A DNA stretch of 41,116 nucleotides from Lentisphaeria bacterium (GTDB taxonomy: Bacteria; Verrucomicrobiota; Lentisphaeria; Victivallales; Victivallaceae). A program made the translations under genes and the position numbers. The stretch covers positions 1 to 41,116 of the forward strand of contig JABLYX010000048.1 of assembly GCA_018265615.1 (NCBI GenBank), in the 5' to 3' direction. The notes below the pieces were generated by a model, which did not search any database, was not told the DNA's origin, and saw only the letters and a list, made by a program, of their open reading frames with translations. Position 1 is the first letter of the stretch. Every line of letters starts with the position of its first letter. Shown in pieces: positions 29,977-38,029 of the stretch.

Positions 29977-32064
29977 TTATACGAGCTCATAGCTGTAGGG
30001 GATTGAGTCGAGGAAAAGCTTTCCGTAATGCTTCGAGACGACCCGGCGGTCGAGGACGACCACGATCCCGCGGTCGCTGCGGCTGCGGATCAGCCGCCCG
30101 ACGCCCTGCCGGAATTTCAGCACCGCTTCCGGCAGGCTGTAATAAGCGAACGAGTTGAGGCCCGCACGTTCGAGCCGCTCCATGCGCGCCGCGATGAGCG
30201 GATGGCTCGGAACCGCGAACGGCAGCTTCGTCACGATCACGTTCGACAGCGATTCGCCGGGCACGTCCACGCCGGTCCAGAAGCTGTCGGTCCCGAAGAG
30301 CACCGAGTCGATGTCCTCGCGGAACTCGCGCAGCAGCCCGGACCGGGTCATGTTTTCCCCCTGAACCAGCAGCTGCCACCCTTTGCCGCGGAAATATTCG
30401 CGCAGGTCGTCCGCCGTCCGCCGCATCGACGAGTAGCTTGTGAAGAGCACGAAGGCTTTCCCCTGCGTGAGCTCGACGAAGCGCGGAATCTCCTCTTCGA
30501 GCGCATCCTGGTAGCCGTCGTCCTTCGGATCCGGCATGTCGCGCGGAATGTAGACGCGCGCCTGGTCCGGGCCGAACGGCGAATCGAGCAGCAGCGCCCG
30601 CCCGTTGCAGAAGCCGGTGCGCCCGATGTAATAGTCGAACGAGTTCCGCACGGTCAGCGTCGCACTGCACAGGATGACCGGGAAATCCTGGTTGAAGAGA
30701 ACTTCCGACAGCAGGTCCGCGACGTTCAGCGGCGTGGCGTGCAGCGTCACGCTGCTGCGCTCGGACTCCGCATAGTAGACCGCGTCCGGGACGAGCTTCC
30801 GGGTGAACTGGTCGATTCCGCTGATGAATTCGCGGCAGCGGGTCAGCTGCGCTTCGACTTCGGTGCGGAAACTGGCATCCTCCTGCTCCTCGAGGAACAT
30901 CGCGAGGTTGCGGTGCAGCTGCTCGAGTTTCGCGCTGAGACGGTTCGGAAAGCGGCCCGGATCCTGGATCTCAAGCGCGCTCTCGTTGCGTTCGCGCAGG
31001 AGGTTTTCAAATGGCGTGAAGAAGCCGTACGCCTCGTCGCGGCTCTCCGCCACGGCGCCGCGCAGCGAGGGATCGGCCCCCTTGCGCATCAGGAGCCCGC
31101 GCGCCCCCTCCTGATTGTAAAGACGGTTCAGCGTCGAGACGATTCCGAAGCGCGAGAGATGCAGCCCGAGATGGTCCGCCGCATTGTCTTCGAGCGTATG
31201 CGCCTCGTCGAGCAGCACGACGCCGTAGTTCGGCAGGAGCGACCCCGCCGCGCCGCTGGCCGCGCGCATCCCGAGATCCGTGAAAAAGAGCGCATGGTTC
31301 GCCACGACGATGTCGGCCGACTCCCACGCCTGGCGCGCGCGGTAGTAGAAGCAGTTGCGGTAGAATTCGCACTTCGGCCCGAGGCAGCTTGCGCCGTCGC
31401 AGCAGGCGAGCGACCAGGTTTCTGGCTCGAGCCTGAAGTCGATCGAATCGCGTTCACCGTCGGTCGTGCGCTCCATCCAGCGGCCGAGCCGGTCGACGTC
31501 GAGCGCGAGGCCCGGGGCCGGCAGCAGCGCATCGCGCTGTTCCCCTTTGAGCAGGGAAAACCGTCTGCGGCACAGATAGTTGTGCCGTCCTTTCGCAAGC
31601 GCTGCCTTGAATTCGATGCCGGTCAGCTTTTTGAGCAGCGGGATGTCCTTGTCGATGAGCTGCTCCTGCAGGTTGATCGTTTCGGTCGATACGAGCGCGG
31701 GGCGGCCCGAGAGCCGCGAACGATAGATCAGCGGGATCAGGTACGCGAAGCTCTTGCCGACCCCGGTGGGTGCTTCGATGCAGAGGTTCTCGCCCTTGCG
31801 CAGCGCTTCGGCGATCTCTCCGGCCATGTCGAGCTGCTGCGGGCGGAACTCGTACGGGCGGCCGCCGTGTTCAGCCGCGGCCTTGAGCGGGCCGCCCGGC
31901 GCGAAGAACGCCTCGCATTCGGGGCGGATGTCGATCTCGGCGGGTTCCGGGAGCGGTTCGTAATCGACGGCGAATTCATCCGGGTTGAATCCGGGGAACG
32001 CCTCTTCCGGCACATCATCCGGCTCCTCCCGCGGGGGGAGGCTGAAGTCGATCGGCATAATCAT
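29977..32064 (-). CDS. DinG/YoaA-type Fe-S DNA helicase (XPD-like)
   Basis: This 695-residue superfamily 2 helicase would unwind DNA 5'-to-3'. Walker A is APTGVGKS (98-105) and the DEAH box is LLDEAHTLED (286-289). The 4Fe-4S cysteines are C165, C227, C232 and C238; the last three have the 5- and 6-residue spacing of E. coli DinG. C-terminal helicase motifs include VILCSATL, FVLFTSYSSM, FWTGVDVPGESL and RQGVGRLIRS. DinG-type helicases resolve R-loops and G4 structures during replication and repair. The first 50 residues are an acidic, Pro-rich extension ahead of the usual start (FFAPGGPL). It sits 5 bp after the AlbA_2 gene and 28 bp before the acetyltransferase coding start. Confidence 0.92.
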   Translation of the reverse strand: MIMPIDFSLPPREEPDDVPEEAFPGFNPDEFAVDYEPLPEPAEIDIRPECEAFFAPGGPLKAAAEHGGRPYEFRPQQLDMAGEIAEALRKGENLCIEAPTGVGKSFAYLIPLIYRSRLSGRPALVSTETINLQEQLIDKDIPLLKKLTGIEFKAALAKGRHNYLCRRRFSLLKGEQRDALLPAPGLALDVDRLGRWMERTTDGERDSIDFRLEPETWSLACCDGASCLGPKCEFYRNCFYYRARQAWESADIVVANHALFFTDLGMRAASGAAGSLLPNYGVVLLDEAHTLEDNAADHLGLHLSRFGIVSTLNRLYNQEGARGLLMRKGADPSLRGAVAESRDEAYGFFTPFENLLRERNESALEIQDPGRFPNRLSAKLEQLHRNLAMFLEEQEDASFRTEVEAQLTRCREFISGIDQFTRKLVPDAVYYAESERSSVTLHATPLNVADLLSEVLFNQDFPVILCSATLTVRNSFDYYIGRTGFCNGRALLLDSPFGPDQARVYIPRDMPDPKDDGYQDALEEEIPRFVELTQGKAFVLFTSYSSMRRTADDLREYFRGKGWQLLVQGENMTRSGLLREFREDIDSVLFGTDSFWTGVDVPGESLSNVIVTKLPFAVPSHPLIAARMERLERAGLNSFAYYSLPEAVLKFRQGVGRLIRSRSDRGIVVVLDRRVVSKHYGKLFLDSIPYSYELV

Positions 32065-32069
32065 CTTCG

Positions 32070-33335
32070 TCAGCGCTGCTCCAGATAGTCGTCGATCATC
32101 TCGGGCAGGTTCTGCAGATAGTGATCGGAGATGTTGAAACGTTCGGCGATTTCGGCGGTCATGCGGGCGGCATGGGCGGCGTCGCCGCTCGCGAGGTCGG
32201 CGGCGCTGCGGGGCATCTCAATCGAGATTTTCGGGATCCGGCAGAGGAACTTCGCGCGCGGCTTGTGCGGCAGCATGAGCCGCACATCTTCGGTATTTTC
32301 GAGCGTGAGCGAAATCGTCAGCAGCTCTTCGACGTACCCGAGCCCGGCGTAGAGCCTGCCGAGGAAGCGGAACGCCTCGGCGATTTTGCGCACGAGCAGC
32401 GTGAAGTCCAGCTCATGCTCCGGCACCGGCAGATATGCGATATAATGGAACATGCCGCTTTTGAATACCTGCCACATGCGCATGCCTTTCCGCGACAGGG
32501 CGCGCAGCGACGTATTGGTGACATACGCTTTTTTGAGCTCGTCCGAGTCGAGGAACTCCGGCGTCGGCAGCGACGGCAGCGCCGCATCGACCGCCCGGCG
32601 CAGCGCGCTCAGGCTGAACGCCTCGGAGTGGAACTGCGGCGGCGTGACCGTGAAGTTCACCAGCAGCGACGGCACGCCGGCGGGCGGATTTTTGCGCCGT
32701 TTGAAGAATACGGTGGAGTTCGCCTGCGCGGCCTTGAACTCTTCGGTGCTCCCGGACTCGGTCGCGAGGCGGCTCTCGTAAAGGATGCCGCGCAGCATGC
32801 GGCCGAGCTCCTCGCGCTGGTTCCGGAGCGCGCGCTGGATCAGCATCTGCATCTCGATCGCCCGGTAGGCCGGCCGGCTCGATGCGTCCGGTGTGCGGAT
32901 GTAGAACACGCCGGTCTGGAGTTCCCCCTCGATCCCGTTTGTGCAGACGTGCGGCAGTGTGCGGAACGGGCGGACCATGAAGATCGCGTACCGTTTGCCC
33001 TCCACAATGGGGCGCTCGATCGTGAGTTCGATCGGCGGTTCGACATAACGGTTCACGAACTGCCCGACCGTCGTCGGGTCGAAGGAGTGGACCTGCTCGC
33101 GGGTGAGTCCGGTATAGACCGACGGGTGCCCGGAGGAGTCCTCGCCGACGCCGATCACGATGCAGCCGCCCTTCGTGTTCGCCAGTGCGAGACAGTGGCG
33201 CACGATCTTGCCCTTCGCCTGCCGGGTCATCTTCGTCCAGCAGAGCGCGGCCTTGTAGTCGAGCACGTCGGATTCGACGCCGCGGTAGACCAGTTCGGCG
33301 AAATCGTTCGACAGTTTTCCGGGCAGCTTCTCCAT
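32070..33335 (-). CDS. AlbA_2 (Schlafen-type divergent AAA) domain protein
   Basis: This 421-residue protein has an N-terminal AlbA_2 domain: ESDVLDYKAAL near residue 20, IVRHCLALANTKGGCIVIGVGED near 45-67, and TVGQFVNRYVEPPIEL near 90-105, ending with RPFRTLPHVCTNG. The central and C-terminal parts (about 170-421) are a different alpha/beta region that I do not recognise. AlbA_2 domains bind nucleic acid or nucleotides and are found in regulators, toxin- or defence-associated proteins and many housekeeping contexts. The lysine and acidic residue of the E-x-D-x-K motif are intact. It lies 9 bp after the zinc-ribbon gene and 5 bp before dinG, suggesting a nucleic-acid role together with the helicase. 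Function is unknown. Confidence 0.8.
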   Translation of the reverse strand: MEKLPGKLSNDFAELVYRGVESDVLDYKAALCWTKMTRQAKGKIVRHCLALANTKGGCIVIGVGEDSSGHPSVYTGLTREQVHSFDPTTVGQFVNRYVEPPIELTIERPIVEGKRYAIFMVRPFRTLPHVCTNGIEGELQTGVFYIRTPDASSRPAYRAIEMQMLIQRALRNQREELGRMLRGILYESRLATESGSTEEFKAAQANSTVFFKRRKNPPAGVPSLLVNFTVTPPQFHSEAFSLSALRRAVDAALPSLPTPEFLDSDELKKAYVTNTSLRALSRKGMRMWQVFKSGMFHYIAYLPVPEHELDFTLLVRKIAEAFRFLGRLYAGLGYVEELLTISLTLENTEDVRLMLPHKPRAKFLCRIPKISIEMPRSAADLASGDAAHAARMTAEIAERFNISDHYLQNLPEMIDDYLEQR

Positions 33336-33344
33336 GGCGGCGGT

Positions 33345-34058
33345 TTACTCCGCGTCATCCTGATAAATGAAGTGCATACAGTTTTCACAGCTTGCGACGG
33401 CGCCCTTCTGGATATTGGTCATCGCCTGGCGCGTGACCCGCAGATGGCAGCTGCCGCAGATTTCATTTTCGACCTTTACGAGCGGCGCGACGCCGTCCTT
33501 GCCGGCGAGCAGGCGGTTGTAGCGTGCGAGGGTTTCGCCGTCGACGCCGCGGATGTCCGCCGGGCGCTCCGCTTTCAGCTGCGCGATCTCCTTTTTGAGG
33601 TCGCCCGCGAAGGTGACGAGCTCGTCGAATTCCGCACGGATCGCGTTCACGACGGCCTCGTTGTTCTGCTTGAGCCTGCGGTACGCCTTTTTTGCGGCCT
33701 CGAATTCATCCATGAGCTCAAGCTCACGGCTTTCAAGCTCGCCGATCTTCTTTTCGTTGAGGGCGATCGTGCCGAGCATCGCCTGGTACTCGGTATTCTT
33801 CTTGACCATGGCGGTCTGCTGCTGGAGCTTCTTGTTTTCGCCGTTGAGCTTTTCGATTTCGGATTCGACGCCCTTGCGGTCGAGCTCGATTTTCCGGGCC
33901 GCGTTCGCGGCGGCGTTGACTTCGGCCACGGCCGCGTCGCGTTTGTCCTTCAGCGCGCCCATCTCCTTCGGGAGCAGCGCCAGACGGGTTTCGAGTTCAC
34001 GGATGCGCAGATCGACCGTCTGCAGTTTCAAAAGAGCTTCCGCCCACCTTGCCGCCAT
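33345..34058 (-). CDS. CdsZ-like coiled-coil C4 zinc-ribbon protein (DUF164 family)
   Basis: This 237-residue protein is an almost continuous antiparallel coiled coil (residues 1-165) followed by a C-terminal C4 zinc ribbon, CGSCHLRV ... CENC (near 200-228). This is the plan of chlamydial CT398/CdsZ and Helicobacter HP0958/FlgZ. Those proteins bind RpoN (sigma-54) and secretion-apparatus components and act as chaperones or organisers; homologues are widespread in bacteria without such systems, so a general role is likely. AGGAGG at 6-base spacing precedes the ATG. It lies between ruvB (24 bp) and the AlbA_2 gene (9 bp). No sigma-54 or secretion gene is in the window. Confidence 0.85.
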   Translation of the reverse strand: MAARWAEALLKLQTVDLRIRELETRLALLPKEMGALKDKRDAAVAEVNAAANAARKIELDRKGVESEIEKLNGENKKLQQQTAMVKKNTEYQAMLGTIALNEKKIGELESRELELMDEFEAAKKAYRRLKQNNEAVVNAIRAEFDELVTFAGDLKKEIAQLKAERPADIRGVDGETLARYNRLLAGKDGVAPLVKVENEICGSCHLRVTRQAMTNIQKGAVASCENCMHFIYQDDAE

Positions 34059-34082
34059 CGGCTGCCTCCTTTTCGGTTGATG

Positions 34083-35105
34083 TTAAAACAGTGTCTGCTG
34101 GTCGCCGCCGCGGAGCGGGGAGAGCCCGAGCTTTTCCCATGCTTTCGGGGTTGCGACGCGCCCTTTCGGGGTGCGCACGAGGAACCCCCGCTGGATCAGG
34201 AACGGTTCATAGACCTCCTCAATCGAATCCTCCTCCTCTCCGACTGAAACCGCGATGTTCTTGAGCCCGACCGGGCCGCCGCGGAAGTTCGCGATGATGG
34301 TTTCAAGGATCCGGATATCCATTTCGTCGAGCCCGTCGTTGTCGATCTGCAGCAGTCCGAGCGCGTCCGACGCGACCTTGCCGGTGATGACGGAGTCGGC
34401 CCGGATCTGCGCGTAGTCGCGGGCGCGCCGCAGCAGATTATTCGCGATGCGCGGGGTGCCGCGGCAGCGCCCGGCGATCTCTCGCGCGCCTTCCTCCCTG
34501 ATTTCGATGTCGAGGATTCCGGCTGAACGCTTCAGGATCTTCGTCAGGCTGTCGGCGTCGTAGTAGTCGAGCCGGATATTCAGCCCGAAGCGCGACCGCA
34601 GCGGCGAGGAGATCATCCCCTGCCGGGTCGTTGCGCCGACCAGCGTGAAGCGCGGAACCGAGAGCCGGACCGAACGCGCGCCGGCCCCCTGTTCGAGCAT
34701 GATGTCGATGAAAAAGTCCTCCATCGCGCTGTAGAGATACTCTTCGACCGTGGTGTTCAGCCGGTGGATCTCGTCGATGAAGAGGATGTCGCCGGGTTCG
34801 AGCGCGGTCAGCAGCCCGGCGAGGTCGCCCGGCTTCTCGATCGCGGGGCCGCTCGAGCTTTTGAGGTTCGTGCCGCGCTCGTTGGCGATGATGTAGGCGA
34901 GCGTGGTTTTGCCGAGCCCCGGCGGTCCGCAGAGCAGGATATGGTCGAGCGCCTCGTCCCGTGCCTTGGCGGCGGCGACGAAGAGTTCGAGCTGGTCCTT
35001 GACTTTCTCCTGCCCCGGGAAATCCGCGAATTTCGGGGGGCGCAGACTGGTTTCCTTCGCGGGGTCGCGCTTGTTCAGGGTCGATGTGATGAATCGTTCC
35101 GTCAT
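34083..35105 (-). CDS. ruvB: Holliday junction branch-migration helicase RuvB
   Basis: This 340-residue AAA+ motor forms hexameric rings on RuvA-bound Holliday junctions and drives branch migration during recombination repair. Clear motifs are Walker A GPPGLGKTTLAYIIANE, Walker B ILFIDEIHRL, sensor 1 GATTRQGMISSPLRSRFGL, and the C-terminal winged helix with EPFLIQRGFLVRTPKGRVAT. Length is typical (about 335-345). ruvA and ruvC are not in the window. It leads the minus-strand run with the zinc-ribbon, AlbA_2 and dinG genes and is divergent from the transketolase gene. The ribosome-binding site is weak. Confidence 0.97.
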   Translation of the reverse strand: MTERFITSTLNKRDPAKETSLRPPKFADFPGQEKVKDQLELFVAAAKARDEALDHILLCGPPGLGKTTLAYIIANERGTNLKSSSGPAIEKPGDLAGLLTALEPGDILFIDEIHRLNTTVEEYLYSAMEDFFIDIMLEQGAGARSVRLSVPRFTLVGATTRQGMISSPLRSRFGLNIRLDYYDADSLTKILKRSAGILDIEIREEGAREIAGRCRGTPRIANNLLRRARDYAQIRADSVITGKVASDALGLLQIDNDGLDEMDIRILETIIANFRGGPVGLKNIAVSVGEEEDSIEEVYEPFLIQRGFLVRTPKGRVATPKAWEKLGLSPLRGGDQQTLF

Positions 35106-35249
35106 AATCTCATAAAATTGTATCGCCGCATGACTTGTTTTCCGGCGGAAGAGGTGTTAAATTTAATATCGTATCGTCATATAAAGAAGATAGCGCAACA
35201 ACAGTAAAATTTCCAGTTCCTCAAAAGAAAAAGAAAGGAATTCCAGCAG

Positions 35250-37325
35250 ATGTACGATCTCAAGAAGGCGCTCCTTGCCGCCAACACCGTCCGGATGCTT
35301 TCGGCGGAGGCCGTCCAGAAGGCGAAATCGGGCCACCCCGGCATGCCGCTCGGTTGCGCGGATTACGCGATGACGCTCTGGTACAAGTACATGCACCACA
35401 ATCCGAAGAATCCGGCGTGGATCGGACGCGACCGCTTTGTGCTTTCCGCCGGACACGGCTCGATGCTGGAGTATTCGCTGCTTCACCTCTTCGAGTACGG
35501 CCTTTCGATGGATGAAATCAAAAATTTCCGCCAGTGGGAGAGCAGGACGCCGGGACACCCGGAATTCGGTCATACGGCGGGCGTCGACATCACCACGGGG
35601 CCGCTCGGCACGGGGTTCGCGTCGGCGGTCGGCATGGCGATCGCAAAGCGCCGCTTTGCGGCGAAGACCGGTCTCGACAAGGCGGGTCTGGCCGACAATA
35701 AGATCTACGTCATCTCCGGCGACGGCTGCATGATGGAGGGCGTCTCGAGCGAAGCGGCGTCGCTGGCCGGACACCTGAAGCTCGACGAGCTGGTCGTCTT
35801 CTATGACGACAACAGCATCACGATTGAGGGGCAGACGAACCTCGCATTCTCTGAAAACGTCGCGGCGCGTTTCGCGGCCTACAACTGGCGGGTCATCACG
35901 CTCGAAAACGCGAACGACATCGCGCTCTGCGACGCGGCGCTCGCCGAAGCGCAGAAGTCCGACGGCCGCCCGACGCTGATTATCGGCAGGACGCAGATCG
36001 GCTTCGGCGCGCCGAACAAGCAGGGCAAATCCAGTGCGCACGGCGAACCGCTCGGCGCGGAAGAGGTCGAGGCGCTGCGCAGGAACCTCGGGATGCCGGA
36101 GGGCGAATTCACGGTTCTGCCGGAGGTCACGGAGTTCCTGCACAAGCGCGTCGAAGAGCTCGTTGCGGAGGCCGCCGCCTGGGATAAGAAGTTCCAGGCG
36201 TTCCTCGAAGCCGACAAGGAGCGCGCGAAGTTGGTGGACGCATATCTGAACCGTACCGTTCCGGCGGACATCAGAGAGCAGCTGATGGCGGTCGCCCCGC
36301 TCGACAAGCCGGTTGCGAGCCGCGCTTCGTCGGGCGTTGTGCTGCAGAAGGCGGCGGAGCTCATTCCGGCGCTCTTCGGCGGTGCGGCGGACCTCTCGCC
36401 CTCGACCAAGACGGACATCAAGGGCGGCGGGGATTTTTCGCCGGAAAATCCGGCCGGGCGCAATCTGCACTTCGGTGTTCGCGAATTCGCGATGGGCTGC
36501 GCGGGGAACGGCATGGCGCTCTACGGAACCGCGATCCCGTACACTTCGACCTTCTTTGTGTTCAGCGACTTCATGAAGCCGGCGATCCGGCTGGCTTCGC
36601 TCATGAAGCTGCACGAGATCTACGTTTTCACGCACGACAGCTTCTATGTCGGCGAGGACGGCCCCACGCATGAGCCGATCGAGCAGATCGCGATGCTGCG
36701 GACGATTCCGGGGCTGACGGTCATCCGTCCGGCCGAGGCGCACGAAGTCGCGCAGGCGTGGGCGGCGGCACTCGAAGCCGACGGCCCGGTCGCGTTGCTG
36801 CTGACCCGTCAGGATCTCCGTCCGTACGATGCGGAAATGGCGAAGAAGGTCGATGTTTCGAAGGGCGCGTTCGTGCTCGAGGACGACGAGGATTTCGACA
36901 TCATCCTCGTTGCGACCGGCTCCGAAGTGAATCTCGCGCTCGACTCCGCGAAGCTGCTTCGCGAGAAGGGCGTGGGCGTCCGCGTGGTCTCGATGCCGAG
37001 CCAGGAGCTCTTCCGGAAGCAGGACATCGATTACCAGGAGGAGGTGCTGCCGTCGTGGTGCATGTGCTGTGTCTCGATCGAGGCGGGTACGACCTTCGGC
37101 TGGGAGCGCTTCATCGGACGCGACGGTCTCGCGATCGGCCTCGACCACTTCGGCGCGTCGGCGCCGTACAAGGTGCTGGCCGGGAAGTTCGGCTTTACGC
37201 CGGAGGGTGTGCTCGACCGGATCGGCGACCACTTTGTCTGCACCGAGGACGACGATGACGATTGCAGCTGCGGCTGTGAAGACGACGACTGCAGCTGCGG
37301 CGACGACTGCGGCTGCGGCAGGTAA
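35250..37325 (+). CDS. tkt: Transketolase with an acidic, Cys-rich C-terminal tail
   Basis: This 691-residue TPP enzyme interconverts pentose and hexose/triose phosphates in the cytosol. The N-terminal TPP domain has KSGHPGMPLGCAD, SAGHGSMLEYSLLHL, TGPLGTGFASAVGMA and the GDGCMMEGVSSEAASLAGH cofactor motif. The Pyr domain has GGAADLSPSTKTD, REFAMGCAGNGMALYG, FFVFSDFMKPAIRLASLM and HDSFYVGEDGPTHEP. The C-terminal domain ends near residue 665, the usual transketolase end. Twenty-six more residues follow (37245-37322), made almost only of Asp, Cys, Gly and Ser with seven Cys. That tail is not part of the family domain. AAAGGA precedes the ATG. A strong terminator follows, so it is monocistronic. 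Confidence 0.96.
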   Translation: MYDLKKALLAANTVRMLSAEAVQKAKSGHPGMPLGCADYAMTLWYKYMHHNPKNPAWIGRDRFVLSAGHGSMLEYSLLHLFEYGLSMDEIKNFRQWESRTPGHPEFGHTAGVDITTGPLGTGFASAVGMAIAKRRFAAKTGLDKAGLADNKIYVISGDGCMMEGVSSEAASLAGHLKLDELVVFYDDNSITIEGQTNLAFSENVAARFAAYNWRVITLENANDIALCDAALAEAQKSDGRPTLIIGRTQIGFGAPNKQGKSSAHGEPLGAEEVEALRRNLGMPEGEFTVLPEVTEFLHKRVEELVAEAAAWDKKFQAFLEADKERAKLVDAYLNRTVPADIREQLMAVAPLDKPVASRASSGVVLQKAAELIPALFGGAADLSPSTKTDIKGGGDFSPENPAGRNLHFGVREFAMGCAGNGMALYGTAIPYTSTFFVFSDFMKPAIRLASLMKLHEIYVFTHDSFYVGEDGPTHEPIEQIAMLRTIPGLTVIRPAEAHEVAQAWAAALEADGPVALLLTRQDLRPYDAEMAKKVDVSKGAFVLEDDEDFDIILVATGSEVNLALDSAKLLREKGVGVRVVSMPSQELFRKQDIDYQEEVLPSWCMCCVSIEAGTTFGWERFIGRDGLAIGLDHFGASAPYKVLAGKFGFTPEGVLDRIGDHFVCTEDDDDDCSCGCEDDDCSCGDDCGCGR

Positions 37326-37342
37326 CCGCTCCGTACGCAAAG

Positions 37343-37377
37343 GGGAGGGGCCGTTTCCGGCGCCCTCCCTTTTTTTC
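37343..37377 (+). terminator. Rho-independent terminator after tkt
   Basis: GGGAGGG-GCCG pairs with CGGC-(g)-CCCTCCC (37343-37369) around a 4-base loop with one bulged G. A run of eight T follows, about 18 bases after the tkt stop. Confidence 0.9.
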
Positions 37378-37459
37378 TATCTTTGTCAGGTCAATAACCC
37401 CATTGGCAGAGGCGGTGGTTCGAAAAAAACAGACTCAAGCGGGATGAAAGTCTCCCGGC

Positions 37460-38029
37460 TCATTGCTGCTTTTTTACGGTCTGCACGGTTAACTTCGCGT
37501 CGTCAAACCGGGCTGTTCCCGTTGCGTTCCCGAGGAAGAACGAGAGAAGAATGTACTTCCCGTCGGCTGGAATCTCTGCGAGGTCCAGCACCAGCCTGCG
37601 CTCCGTCCAGTCCGCGTCCGGGGCGAGGCCGGAGCCGTCCTTGTGCACCAGGCGCCTGTGATCCTTCGTGCGGATTTCAACTGTGCCGAATGCGTGTCCC
37701 TTCAGTGCTTCGTTTTTCTGGCGGTACGAGAATTCGATCCGGCAGACCTCGCCCTCTTTCGGCACCGGCAGCGCCTTGATATCGGCCGGAGCGAGGTAGA
37801 CGGAGTACCATTTCGTTTTGCTCTCTGCCTCGAGCTTCAGTGTGCCGTCTTCGATTTTCGCGGAGAAGTTCGGGTCGTTGTTTGCACTGACCCCCCACTT
37901 CTCCGGCGTACCGTCGGCTTTGGCCTGCGTAAAATCGGCATTGGCGACGGCGATGCTTCTGACAGGCCCGGCGGCGTTGACGGCGGCAAACGCCGTCGCG
38001 GCGATCAGTGAACTCATGAGTTTTTTCAT
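37460..38029 (-). CDS. Secreted CBM4/9-like protein (internal start in the glycosidase frame)
   Basis: This 189-residue reading has its own AGGAGA ribosome-binding site (38035-38040), 5 bases before the ATG, and a complete signal peptide (MKKLMSSLIAATAFAAVNAA). The mature part is one jelly-roll domain of the carbohydrate-binding module 4/9 type: NADFTQAKADGTPEKW at the start, an EFSYRQKNE strand, and TARFDDAKLTV at the end. It would be exported and bind a polysaccharide. It shares the frame of the upstream glycoside hydrolase without an intervening stop, so it can be read either as a separate gene or as the tail of a fused protein. The ribosome-binding site plus signal peptide strongly suggest that it is, or recently was, a gene of its own. 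Confidence 0.7.
   Translation of the reverse strand: MKKLMSSLIAATAFAAVNAAGPVRSIAVANADFTQAKADGTPEKWGVSANNDPNFSAKIEDGTLKLEAESKTKWYSVYLAPADIKALPVPKEGEVCRIEFSYRQKNEALKGHAFGTVEIRTKDHRRLVHKDGSGLAPDADWTERRLVLDLAEIPADGKYILLSFFLGNATGTARFDDAKLTVQTVKKQQ

Noticed and set aside
30028..34247. Two very long plus-strand open frames (about 690 and 710 codons)
   Set aside because: They are antisense to dinG, AlbA_2 and the zinc-ribbon gene and translate to Arg/Glu/His-rich sequence without domains. The minus-strand genes carry clear motifs.
35106..35249. Promoters for ruvB and tkt in their shared 144-bp gap
   Set aside because: Only poor matches are visible (for example TTGTTT-17-TAAATT for tkt). The region is AT-rich but I cannot pick a convincing element.
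35163..37340. 725-codon open frame antisense to transketolase
   Set aside because: It is low-complexity Arg-rich translation fully explained by codon bias of the transketolase gene.
37421..37459. Possible terminator for the minus-strand hydrolase operon (CGGGA/TCCCG hairpin, then a T tract)
   Set aside because: The stem is only 5 bp and the T tract lies about 10 bases beyond it, too weak to call.
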